A stretch of DNA of 64,000 nt from Aricia agestis. Lineage: Eukaryota > Arthropoda > Insecta > Lepidoptera > Lycaenidae. Location: positions 2,192,501-2,256,500 of the forward strand of contig NC_056417.1 in NCBI RefSeq assembly GCF_905147365.1, written 5' to 3'. The position numbers were made by a program, and so were the translations under genes. The notes below the pieces were generated by a model. The model was not told the DNA's origin. It saw only the letters and a program-made list of their open reading frames with translations, and did not search any database. Shown here piece by piece: positions 10,891 to 19,666 of the stretch (the stretch's first letter is position 1; each line of letters begins with the position of its first letter).

Positions 10891-11037
10891 CTAGGTGCCG
10901 CTTGTGAACTTCGTGTCACTTTAAAACCTTCCCTGGACTTCTACGAATATTTTAAGACTAAAATCAGCCCAATCCGTTCAGCCGTTTTTGAGTTTTAGCG
11001 CGACTTACACATTTGAAAATCCATTTTTATATATATA
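10891..11037 (+). repeat. LINE 3' end, family W, first of a tandem pair
   Basis: GTGAACTTCGTGTCACTTT, CTTCCCTGGACTTCTACGAA, AGCCCAATCCGTTCAGCCG and CCATTTTTATATATATA. It is followed directly head-to-tail by a second copy. An inverted copy lies at 61367-61515. Confidence 0.75.
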
Positions 11038-11183
11038 CTAGCTGTCCCGGTGAACTTCGTGTCACTTTACAACCTTCCCTGGACTTCTACGAATACTTTA
11101 AAATAATCAGCCCAATCCGTCCAGCCGTTTTCGAGTTTTAGCGTTACTAACACAATTGAAAATCCATTTTTATACATATAGAT
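11038..11183 (+). repeat. LINE 3' end, family W, second of a tandem pair
   Basis: It begins CTAGCTGTCCCGGTGAACTT immediately after the TATA-rich end of the preceding copy and repeats the same block with a few differences. The period is 147 bp. Confidence 0.75.
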
Positions 11184-11354
11184 AATTTCTACAAAAATCG
11201 GTATTAGCTGATGAGAGTCGTTGGCCTATCGATTGGTGTATATTTATAGTCGATTTGGGCCACAATTTACCAACGCTGTCTGCCCCTGGAAGGGGTGAGG
11301 GAGGTTACATAAATAAATATATATTATAAATGTAAACGTTTGTCTATCTTTCTC

Positions 11355-11644
11355 GACGACCTCTGTGGCTCAGTTGGTGGGCTGTTGGTAGCTCAAGCCA
11401 GGGGTCGCGGGTTCCAATCCCGCCGACGGAACAAAAAGTTTTTAAAAGTTCCTGGATCATGGATGTGTATTAAATATGTATATCATAAAATAAAAATCTG
11501 AAATATATATTGTATAGTATTATATAAAAGTATTAAAAATATTATCCGTTGTCTGGTACCCGTAACAGTCCTTCAGAAACTTCGCACGGGGCCAGACTGA
11601 CGTGGTGTGAAGCGTCCATAGATTTTATTATTATACATTATTAT
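11355..11644 (+). mobile_element. tRNA-derived SINE, full length
   Basis: The tRNA-like head GACCTCTGTGGCTCAGTTGG (box A-like GTGGCTCAGTTGG) is followed about 45 nt later by GCGGGTTCCAATCCCGCC (box B-like GGTTCCAATCC). The body TGGTACCCGTAACA..CACGGGGCCAGACTGACG leads to GCGTCCATAGAT and an ATT-rich tail. A very similar copy is at 33022-33277. The head has lost tRNA function (there is no acceptor stem pairing), so this is a SINE, not a tRNA gene. Confidence 0.8.
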
Positions 11645-12390
11645 TCTTTACTTCCTTGTTTGATTTTGTTTATGATATTTGGTAGGTATTTCACGGAAAG
11701 GACATAAAATATTTTTATGACGGCAAAATTTACGGCATAAACTTTATTGTCATCGTATAAATAATATTATAACCTCAAAAAATAATACTTTTATTTTCAT
11801 CAAATAAACATTAATTTAGATAGATAAGGCAGAATGAAACTCGAATTTCATTTAAGGAATTATATTTGGAATTATAAAATAAGTATCAATTAATAGATTT
11901 TAATGAAATACATGAAAATTAATAACTTTGTAACGATACAGAAATGTCTGATATTCAAAATGAAATAGAATTTACGTATTTACATTAAAACAGTGATTAA
12001 TTTTGTAATTATTATGTTTCCATACATAAACAATATTAATTTAATATTATAACTGTTTTAACTTTGCATTAAATATTTTGTAACTGAATTGGTGGACCCT
12101 CTACCCCTGATGTAACTATGTAAAGTGACTGAAAAATCATCGAACTTATCTCAAAAATAGTACCTAAAATTGTATTTCCAAGACATGTAATATTATGAAT
12201 ATTTCAAGATTTACTTTGTTATATTATTGTAATGTAATATTAAAAATGTACTTTTAAAAATAAAATAAAAAATACAAGACGTAATTCATAAACGTTAAAT
12301 AAAAACATGACGGAAAATTAAACTTCAATAAAATCAGAGTGATCCGACAAAATAAACCGAATTACGAGTTAAATGACCAAAAATAACAAT
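11645..12390. other. AT-rich region upstream of the candidate promoter
   Basis: No recognised repeat and no open frame of note. Its position directly upstream of the initiator makes it the likely 5' flank, where enhancers may reside, but I see no specific binding motif. Confidence 0.5.
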
Positions 12391-12453
12391 TTAAAAGAAT
12401 CAATATGAGTCGAGCTCCGTCAGTCGAGTAGGCGGCCGGGCGTCGCGCGGTCG
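12391..12453 (+). promoter_or_regulatory. RNA polymerase II core promoter (Inr + DPE, weak TATA-like)
   Basis: TCAGT at 12420-12424 matches the arthropod initiator with A(+1) at 12422. GGTCG at 12449-12453 sits exactly at +28 to +32 and matches the DPE consensus RGWYV. A weak TATA-like TTAAAAG lies at 12391-12397 (-31 to -25). The sequence turns abruptly GC- and CpG-rich at the initiator. A coding exon with a splice donor follows 140 nt downstream. The correct Inr-DPE spacing plus the exon makes this the best regulatory call in the window. Transcription is inferred, not shown. Confidence 0.6.
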
Positions 12454-12561
12454 TCTCTACGAGAGTGCTACGTCGCTACGAGAGCGCTACGAGATCGCTA
12501 CGAAGTGCTACGAGACCTCTACGAACGTGCTACGGACAATGTGAAGTGAACTTTGTGCAAT
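12422..12561 (+). other. Predicted 5' UTR with GCTAC repeats and a start-stop uORF
   Basis: The UTR is 140 nt from the predicted +1 to the ATG. From about 12452 to 12536 it consists of imperfect repeats around CTACGAG/GCTACG, spaced about 8-13 nt. An ATG directly followed by TGA (ATGTGA at 12539-12544) forms a minimal upstream open frame 17 nt before the main start, a feature known to reduce or delay initiation downstream. The same GCTAC word makes up the satellite at 33.3-34.3 kb. Confidence 0.5.
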
Positions 12562-12628
12562 ATGGAATGGAAATATTTCGTATTTTTCTGCTTTTCTCCC
12601 CTAGTGTTTGGGAACCCGGCTAAATTAG
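12562..12628 (+). CDS. First coding exon of a secreted or membrane protein (signal peptide)
   Basis: The ATG at 12562 has A at -3 and G at +4, a good initiation context. It encodes 22 residues plus one base: MEWK, then a hydrophobic core (YFVFFCFSPLVF), then GNPAKL. This is a textbook signal peptide with short N-region (W, K), H-region, and a likely cleavage after VFG before NP. The exon ends AG|GTAAGT at 12628/12629, a perfect donor, in phase 1. It lies 140 nt downstream of an Inr+DPE promoter. The protein family cannot be told from so short a segment; secretion or membrane insertion is inferred from the signal peptide only. A frame-compatible 42-nt exon at 15221 is the best candidate for exon 2. 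Further exons, if any lie in the window, are not recognisable. Confidence 0.65.
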
Positions 12629-13484
12629 GTAAGTTTTAATATAGAAAATTCTTCTTCTATATAAACTAAACTATAATAAAAGAAACTACAAATAGGTGGT
12701 CAGAATATAGCTTATAGCTCTATTTCTTTCAGACAACCTTTAAATATTATATTCCCGTTATAATTTAGTTCATTTGAGGTTAGGTTTAAGACAAAGAGGT
12801 TATCGATATGCAAATAATAATTTTAATACGATGAATTGAAATTTTCAATTACCAATCATGAAACATAATAATATATGAATGTTTTATGATAAGTAATTAA
12901 AAATTTTACTCGCAGGTCAATACCAGAAAATTCTGTTACAAAAAATATTTTAATGGATATAATTTAAAGGATCTTATTAGAAAATTATTTACCAAAGTTG
13001 CCAGAAGTGTTTTTTTCTGGAAAAGAGCTGAGTTAATAATATCCAAAAATAATTGAGGATGCTTCACAAATCGGGGTTTTTTTATATTGAAGAGCAGTAT
13101 ACTAAAAGCTTGATATATCATTATTATATGGTAAGTTACTGCTTTTAAAACATAAATTAATTATAAACTCGTTTTCTTAATATTTTAACTATGTTATAAC
13201 TTAAAAAAACTTGAGTGTATTATGTTTTATACTGAAAATATCATCAAGAAAATTTATTTTTTCTCATATAGCAACGAAACGCGTGTAAGAAATATTTTTA
13301 TTACGTTGTCATAAGGAAAAGTTTGAGGTCAACCCATTTGTCGTTATGGTTATAAAAAGTACTTACTTTAATCATATTTTATGTACTATTATTATTATTA
13401 AATATAATTATTATTATAAAATTATTATTAAAAGTAAGTTCACTTAATTTGAATAATGATCTCTTTTGTTGTAAGAACAGAATA
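12629..13484 (+). other. Predicted intron 1 (5' part)
   Basis: It starts with GTAAGTTTTAAT and is AT-rich, with no repeat recognised before the SINE at 13485. Open frames here are short and low in coding character. Confidence 0.45.
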
Positions 13485-13805
13485 TACGTGGGAGAGCCAT
13501 GCTTCGGCACGAATGGGCCGGCTCGACCGGAGAAATACCACGTTCTCACAGAAAACCAGCGTGAAACAGCGCTTGCGCTGTGTTTCGCCGAGTGAGTGAG
13601 TTTACCGGAGGCCCAATTGCCTTCCCTATCCTCCCCTATTCCCTTCCCTTCCCATCCCTACTCTCCCCTATTACCCTATTCTCTCTTAAAAGGCTGGCAA
13701 CGCACCTGCAGCTCTTCTGATGCTGCGAGTGTCCATGGGCGACGGAAGTTGCTTTCCATCAGGTGATCCGTTTGCTCGTTTGCCCCCTTCTTTCATAAAA
13801 AAAAA
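13485..13805 (+). mobile_element. SINE-A copy 3, full length
   Basis: It reads TACGTGGGAGAGCCATGCTT, GGGCCGGCTCGACCGG, GAAACAGCGCTTGCGCTGTG, a C/T-rich tract (CCCTTCCCTTCCC), GTCCATGGGCGACGGAAG and a terminal TTTCATAAAAAAAAA. It is a complete sense-orientation copy ending in poly(A), inside the predicted first intron. Confidence 0.85.
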
Positions 13806-13928
13806 GAAGCTGTAGAGATAGCAGTTAATTTGTTTTCCATGCGATAATCGTAATTTTTCTGTTACAAAAACTACCCCCTTTCCCGGGACAAAAATTCTCC
13901 TCACCAAAAGTTTCATTTAAATTAATTC

Positions 13929-14157
13929 AGCGCTTTAGGCATAAAGAGGTTACTACGGCTGGACCGATTTTGCTGAAATGTCTTGAAGACGAACATAGGA
14001 TACATTTGTCCCGGAAAAATGTACGGTTACTGCACAATTCATTGAACACTTTGCTCGTAAAGTGTTCAATGAATTTTGGTATTGAGATACTTTGAGTCTC
14101 GGGAAAGGACAAGGGATACTTTTTGTCCCGGAAAATGTACGGTTCCCGCACAATAAA
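13929..14157 (-). repeat. RTE-like LINE tail, inverted and rearranged
   Basis: Antisense phrases (CCCGGAAAAATGTACGGTTAC and CCCGGAAAATGTACGGTTCC) occur twice, so two partial tails lie in the same orientation, separated by a perfect 17-bp-arm hairpin. On the minus strand each reads GGGAACCGTACATTTTCC-type sequence. Confidence 0.65.
14036..14075. repeat. Perfect hairpin, 17-bp arms, inside a LINE tail
   Basis: AATTCATTGAACACTTT, spacer GCTCGT, then the exact reverse complement. It interrupts the LINE tail where CAAATTTCATTGAA-type sequence is expected. Confidence 0.9.
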
Positions 14158-14200
14158 CTTTATGATTTTCGCTTAAACTATTCAATCTATTTTGATGAAA

Positions 14201-14249
14201 TGGGCGAAATACCTTATATGGCGAAACAACGTTTACCGGGATAGCTAGT
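14201..14249 (-). repeat. LINE family Z fragment
   Basis: TGGGCGAAATACCTTATATG, then GCGAAACAACGTTTACCGGG and ATAGCTAG, corresponding to one end of the block at 7041-7360. Confidence 0.6.
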
Positions 14250-15220
14250 CAATAATTATAAAATCAAAAATATTTTCCCTCAAAAATAATAATTAGGTAC
14301 ATACATTTAATACTAATAAATAATAATTATTTATTGACTTAATAATACGAAAAGTTTCGTCCGAATCGGTTCATTAGGTAAGATTGTAACTTTAATAACG
14401 CTGCAGGGGAAGAAAGTTTGATATTAATTTCAACAGCAATATTGTAAATCTTGTTTTAAATTACACACGTGTTTCTGAGCGGGACCGAACTTTGGGAATA
14501 ACTGGAGGGAGGGAACATTATTGTGTAGGAAAAGGTTACAAAACAACCGCAGGCTATATGTATGAAAAATTCCATTATTTGTAAATTGCGAAGTCCGACA
14601 GAAGAATAAATTGAAGAAATAAAATTCCAGTCTACTTTTTACATAAATTAAATTAATGTCAATAGTATACAAAAATAAGTTAGTGTTATTAGTAGTTTAT
14701 AAGGTAAATATAAAACTAAGGTACTTTAACAACATAGAATATGATAGTTAAATTATTTTTACAGACACAATTAAACAATATAAAATATAAAATTTGATTT
14801 TGATTATTATATCTATACGTTGCAAATAGTGTACACCATTGTCTTGGCTTTAAAATAACTCTGTTTTAATTGGCTTCTTTACTACAATTTGAAGATCATC
14901 ATTCATTTACCCTATAGACCCTTTGTAAAGGACAGCCTCCGCAATTCTCTAACCGTCTGTTATCAACAAGTTTTTATCAGAATAAATATATTCACACGCA
15001 AAATAATAATACGGGACTATAACTGCTATCTAGTGCTAGTCAAAATCAGAGTAAATATAGCTAAATGTAATTAATTGTAATGAATAATTAATGTGTGATA
15101 TCGGTGTGCAGCGAGCCCGTAGTAATCTAAAACCAATATTGTTACAGCACTGTGGCATTCTTCATAAATAATTCTGTATGTACGCCCACAGATATATACA
15201 ATATCAATTATTATACACAG
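14250..15220. other. Unassigned AT-rich DNA (predicted intron)
   Basis: No repeat recognised. Short frames at 14430-14672 (minus) and 14889-15074 (plus) show no domain and have AT-driven composition. Confidence 0.4.
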
Positions 15221-15262
15221 ATGTGATGGACATAAAATTGAAAACTTTAGTGGAAGAAACAG
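15221..15262 (+). CDS. Candidate second coding exon (42 nt, phase 1-1)
   Basis: The segment is bounded by an acceptor (TTATTATACACAG|ATG) and a strong donor (ACAG|GTAAGTAA). Joined to the phase-1 end of the exon at 12628, the first codon is GAT and the frame stays open for all 14 codons (DVMDIKLKTLVEET) plus one base. The 42-nt length preserves phase. The predicted protein would continue the signal peptide with a short acidic/basic linker. The pyrimidine tract is weak, and a 42-nt open stretch is not improbable by chance, so this is a candidate only. Confidence 0.35.
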
Positions 15263-15663
15263 GTAAGTAATTCCAGTTAAAATACCGTTTTTTACATAAA
15301 TGGAGGCTTTAGAGCTTTAGGAAAATGATTTAAAATAAAAAACTGAGGATTTTATGTTCAGCCAGTTATATTAGTCAGATAATGAATTAAGTAAGTTACA
15401 AGGTGTGTTCAATTTATAAAGGAAAAATGAGTGATTGCCCGTATATTATAAAATGTTAGCTATCGGGTTCATCCACTCACGTCTTTAAAAATGTATGCGG
15501 GAAGTAACTAAACAAAGAGATAATACTTTTGAATGTAGATACTGTATATGAATCCCCTGTTTAGAGTTTACTGTGAAAGTAGCCTGAAAGAATAACTCTC
15601 ACTAATTATTAACGATATTATTATATTAAGACGCTCGGCAAATTTGTAATTATAAAAATATAT

Positions 15664-15750
15664 AAATAAAAATAGTTTTATTTCTGAATAAATTTGAATC
15701 AAATGTTTTCACTACGTTGAACTACATATTGCCTACCACCGGTTCGGGAA
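15664..15750 (-). repeat. Retroelement 3' tail, family R
   Basis: The minus strand reads GTTCCCGAACCGGTGGTAGG, then AATTTGATTC-type sequence and AATAAAACTATTTTTATTTA. The same tail is at 18997, 23693 and 51516. It looks like the 3' UTR and poly(A) end of a non-LTR retrotransposon. Confidence 0.6.
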
Positions 15751-16004
15751 CCGGCGAGAAGAACCGGCGTAAGAAAATTGCTGAAAATATTTCGATATCC
15801 TGATGTTCCCATGGCTTCGGCAAGGTCTGTGCAGTTGGAGAATCAAGTTTTATTAGTGCTGTGTCTACTGGCCAATCATGTTCGCGCTGTGTGGTTTGGA
15901 CAGAATTGGAGTACAGCACAGCGAGTCCTTCATACGAGTATCCACAGTTGGCGCCTTTAACCCCAGTGAAATCCTGAAAAATCTTACGAACAAAATTCAC
16001 TTGC
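15722..16004 (-). pseudogene. Open frame upstream of a retroelement tail, split by a SINE
   Basis: A minus-strand frame of about 92 codons reads ...GVKGANCGYSYEGL... to ...FFSPVPEPVVGNM and stops just inside the family-R tail. If the SINE-A copy at 16005-16361 and its imperfect target duplication are removed, the frame extends upstream through 16369-16433 (...REWKFRKFCELARFTAAAW...) to about 110 codons. I do not recognise the protein. It could be the last coding part of a LINE, a processed pseudogene, or a chance frame. Confidence 0.3.
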
Positions 16005-16361
16005 TTTTTTTTATGAAATAAGGGGGCAAACGAGCAAACGGGTCACCTGATGGAAAGCAACTTCCGTCGCCCATGGACACTCGCAGCATCAGTAGAGCTG
16101 CAAGTGCGTTGCCGGCCTTTTAAGAGGGAATAGGATAATAGGGGAGGGTAGGGATGGGAAGGGAAGGGAAAAGGGGAGGATAGGGAAGGGAATTGGGCCT
16201 CCGGTAAACTCACTCACCCGGCGAAACACAGCGCAAGCGCTGTAACTCACTCACCCGGCGAAACACAGCGCAAGCGCTGTTTCACGCCCGTTTTCTGTGA
16301 GAACGTGGTATTTCTCCGGTCGAGCCGGCCCATTCGTGCCGAAGCATGGCTCTCCCACGTA
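16005..16361 (-). mobile_element. SINE-A copy 4, with a 37-bp internal duplication
   Basis: A full-length copy in antisense orientation. The block from AACTCACTCACCCGGCG to GCGCAAGCGCTGT occurs twice in tandem (16207-16243 and 16244-16280). The flanks AAAATTCACTTGC on the left and AAAATTGCTTGCC on the right look like a slightly diverged target-site duplication. Confidence 0.85.
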
Positions 16362-16616
16362 AAATTGCTTGCCAAGCGGCTGCTGTAAATCTAGCAAGTT
16401 CACAGAATTTTCTGAATTTCCACTCCCTGGAGTTCAACGTTCAGTTAAGTCGACGTAAATAAATGCTATCGCGATGTATCGCCGACATTTTTCACTTCGC
16501 TATAACGATAAGATCCAGTGATCGATCGTACCTTACTGATATTGCCCGTGAATTCGTGAGTGAGACGCTTAAAACAAGCTGAAAATTGTATTTATTACTA
16601 GATCCGTTGTGCCAAA

Positions 16617-16940
16617 TTCGTTTATTAAGCGGACATTTTTCCAGGATAAAAAATATCCTATGCCCTTTTCTGGGACTCAAAGTATCTCAACACCTAATTT
16701 CAATAAAATTGGTTCAGCGATTTAGTCGTGAAGAGAGTTGCGCCAAAATTTGTTAATTGCGCCAGGCAATAAACAAATTTTGGCGCAACGGATCGAATGA
16801 AATGAAATGCGAAAGTGTCTGTCTGTCTGTTACCTCTTCACAACCAAATCGCTGAACCGATTTTGCTGAAATTTGGTATAGAGACACTTCGCCGCGCGCG
16901 ATAGACAAATTTTGGCGCAACGGAGTTTCAGGCGTCATCT
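16617..16940. repeat. Two RTE-like LINE tails head-to-head
   Basis: The left tail is plus-strand (GGACATTTTTCCAGGATAAA; TTGGTTCAGCGATTTAGTC). The right tail is minus-strand (ACCTCTTCACAACCAAATCG; GAACCGATTTTGCTGAAATT; GGCGTCATCTAAT). The arms pair around 16700-16735 and 16835-16870. The centre and right flank carry repeated CAAATTTTGGCGCAACGGA words. Confidence 0.65.
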
Positions 16941-17496
16941 AATACCAATATAAATGTATTTAATTTCCTGGATAACTGAGCATTTTTTTGCGAATAAACA
17001 AGTACCACTAAACATTTTTTATGCCATATTGTTTATTCAGAAATAAAACAAATTTTGAACTACTAAACTAGGATTAAAATATGAGTTTTAATGGATAGCT
17101 TCATAAACTGGAGCGTTTATTAAACGATTACTGTCCAGTGCCAGGCTGATTAATTGTTCTTGCTGTCGGATATTCTCTTAATTGCTAGTTCTGTTGCTCG
17201 CTGTTGCTATCCGTTGCTCCCCGTTTCTATTGCTATCCGTTTCACAAGTAACAGATGTTGCCTGAATGCTTTTGAATGATATTCCTGCTTTGCTCTGTCT
17301 GACAAGAAAATCCTTTGATGGAATTTCTAATTTATTTTCAGTTACTTACTTATTTAAAATCTGAAAGTTGATAACGCAAAATATAAGGTTTCTTTGCTAC
17401 GTAATTTTAGGAATGCATAAATTAAAAAATAACTGTTTAAAAACTTTAAGCGCCGAAGTGTCAAATAAATATAAATAGGTTGCGTTTGTTTTTCAC
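16941..17496. other. Unassigned DNA with a TGCT-rich patch
   Basis: Around 17155-17245 there is a low-complexity stretch of GTTGCT and TATCCGTT words. No coding potential is seen. Confidence 0.4.
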
Positions 17497-17720
17497 TATT
17501 TTTTTATAAATCTACCGTCGCCGTAAGTACCGTCGCCCATGGACACTTGCAACATCAGAAGAGTTGCAGGTGCGTTGCCAGCCTTTTAAGAAATGATACT
17601 GAATACGCTTATTTCTTGAAGGTTGTAGATCGTATTGGTCCGAAAATACTGCTGGAGACAGTTCATTCCACAGTTACACGAAAAACGCACGGTGGAAAAC
17701 TCATTTCGATATACAAATAC
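17497..17720 (-). mobile_element. SINE-B: different body, same 3' tail as SINE-A
   Basis: On the minus strand the body (GTGTAACTGTGGAATGAACT, CAACCTTCAAGAAATAAGCG) is unrelated to SINE-A. It is followed by AAGGCTGGCAACGCACCTGC, CTTCTGATGTTGCAAGTGTC and CATGGGCGACGGTA, the same tail as SINE-A. It resembles a family known from moth genomes. Sharing a 3' tail suggests mobilisation by the same LINE. Confidence 0.6.
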
Positions 17721-18271
17721 CAGCTAACTTTTTTACGGTATTTTTTACAAAACTCAGTTCATTCAGTCAGTCCTTCAATGTTATTGACGTAAGTCCTGTA
17801 TTCGTCCAGTCTGACCTCCAGACGAGTCCCATCAGTTTCAAGTATCGATTCAGGAGATTGGCTTGAAGATAAATGACTGCTGTGTTATTAACTTTTTACC
17901 AGACTACAGCCAAAAGGCATTTGCTTTTAAATATCGTACATTTGGTTCTGATTTTAACAAATCGTGTTATATTCGTAATGTTGTACTTTAATCCTTCGAT
18001 CGTAGATTCTTGGAAATATATTGTTATTCTATTGTGTCTCGCTCACCGGTGAGCTTATAGGTCTTGATGGGATGACATGGGTTACGTCATCAGAAATAAT
18101 TCTTAAATTTTCTAACTGTCCACGGTTTTTTTATTTTCTTCGTATTTCCTTTTTGTAACAGCCTTCCTCCTAAATGAACAAACAATAAAAAGAATTAGCG
18201 AAATCGTTTCAACCGTTCTCGAGATTAGCGCTTACACACACATTTAGCGATTTATTTTTATACTTATAATA
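17721..18271. other. Unassigned DNA
   Basis: No element borders seen. Near 18180-18260 a faint LINE-tail phrase (TTAGCGCTTACACACAC; ATTTATTTTTATAC) suggests an old family-W-like remnant. Confidence 0.35.
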
Positions 18272-18287
18272 TGGCTTCTCCTGTATC

Positions 18288-18478
18288 AATCTTATATCTT
18301 CAAACGAGCAATTCTTGTATATAATATATCGGAATCGGCTCCAACGATTTTCATGAAATTTAGTATATAAGGGGGTTTCGGGGGCGATAAATCGATCTAG
18401 CTAGGAATCATTTTTAGAAAATGTTATTTTATTCGTGTTTTATCGACTACCGAGCAAAGCTCGGTCAAATAGCTAGTG
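18288..18478 (-). repeat. LINE 3' end, family Y, flanked by short inverted repeats
   Basis: The minus strand reads CTAGCTATTTGACCGAGCTT, ATTCCTAGCTAGATCGATTT, GTTGGAGCCGATTCCG and ACAAGAATTGCTCGTTTGAA. It is bracketed by TGGCTTCTCCTGTAT (18272-18286) and its complement (18485-18499), suggesting insertion into an older hairpin or MITE. Confidence 0.65.
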
Positions 18479-18768
18479 TATATAATACAGGAGAAGCCAC
18501 GGTCAAAATCTATAGCAGAAACTAAGTTTCCACACGTTGTATTGTGTCAGATGAGAATGACTTTATTTATTCGCTTGTAAATATTGATGTGTGGATGATG
18601 GATGGATGGCGCTAACGATTGTACAGATCAGACAAACGATCATCTCTATCCTATATATATATGATAATGTTTTCCTCAATATCAGCATCAGCATCGTACA
18701 GTTCGATTGTTTGATCTATGATAAAAATATGTAAATTGTCATCAACATAATATTATTATAGCTATACT

Positions 18769-19227
18769 CTACGAATAAAAAACTTGAGAGGTGTCAAGGG
18801 ACACCCGAATGGCACGAATTTAAGTATTTATTATGTTCAAAAAACCTGTATACATATATACATTATACACTCAAAAAAAAAAACGCAATCTATTGACGCC
18901 CAGGAATAATTACCAGGAATACTAATAACGCATCGCTGTGTATTTAAAAAAAACGCCATGTAGTTGACGCACAGGAATACTTACTACCAACTATTTGGTG
19001 GTAGTTCCCGAATCGGTGGTAGGCCTCATGTAGACACGACGTTCTATAAGTGTTAACTTTGTTAACCTACTTAAAAATAAATGTTTTTCATTTCATTTCA
19101 TTTCATTTCAACGCCCTCTGCAGCACATGCAGGTACTAATAAAAAAGTGTCGAGATCAAATCTAAGTCAAATATCGTTCTGTCTAGCCTTCAGATTTACG
19201 CCGAACGCGCGGTAAGGAACTTCGTTT
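18769..19227 (+). repeat. Dispersed repeat S, copy 1, interrupted by a family-R tail
   Basis: CTTGAGAGGTGTCAAGGGAC, CACTCAAAAA, TTGACGCCCAGGAA, GTTGACGCACAGGAATACTT and GTTCTGTCTAGCCTTCAGAT are shared in order with 54281-54790. In this copy the stretch at about 18987-19110 is an inserted family-R retro tail absent from the other copy. The class is unknown. Confidence 0.65.
18987..19110 (+). repeat. Family-R retro tail with (TTTCA)n end
   Basis: TAGTTCCCGAATCGGTGGTA, GACACGACGTTCTATAAGTG, TTAACTTTGTTAACCTAC, AATAAATG, then four to five TTTCA units. The simple-repeat 3' end is typical of some non-LTR elements. Confidence 0.7.
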
Positions 19228-19445
19228 CGATAAAAACTTAGAAAACGTAACTCCCATACTTTAATCGTTTTGAATTTGGTTCCTTTTCGCACCCTAAAAT
19301 ATGACAAAAGCTACGAAACATTCTATATTTACACAAAATTGTGTACCGAATACATGTATAAAGTATGCATGTATTCAGGTCACATTTTGTAGACTCGTGG
19401 ACAAATACTTCGACACAGTTACTTTTCCTTAGTTTTTATTATTCG
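19228..19445. mobile_element. MITE-T copy 2
   Basis: It shares GTAACTCCCATACTT, CATGTATTCAGGTCACATT and terminal TTAGTTTTTATTATTCG with 7587-7874. TA follows the right end; the left end is degraded. It directly abuts repeat S. Confidence 0.65.
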
Positions 19446-19458
19446 TAGGCTATACTTA

Positions 19459-19640
19459 CTAGATGACGTCGTTTATCGCGCGGGAACCGTACATTTTCCG
19501 GAATAAAAAGTATCACATTATTAAGTCCATTCCCGGGACTTAAAGTATCTCCATGCCCAGCAAAATCGGTTCCGCAGTTTTGGCGTGAAGGGGTAACAGA
19601 CATACAGATAGACAGACTTTTAAATTTCTATTATTAGTTA
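19459..19640 (+). repeat. RTE-like LINE 3' end
   Basis: CTAGATGACGTCGTTTATCG, GCGGGAACCGTACATTTTCC, CCCGGGACTTAAAGTATCTC and a terminal TTTCTATTATTAGTT. Confidence 0.75.
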
Positions 19641-19666
19641 ATAGTACAGTAAAAGTATATAAGTAA

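Noticed and set aside
11355..11437. Functional tRNA gene
   Set aside because: Box A- and B-like sequences are present, but the acceptor stem does not pair. The same head recurs with SINE bodies at 33022, 48271 and 56405.
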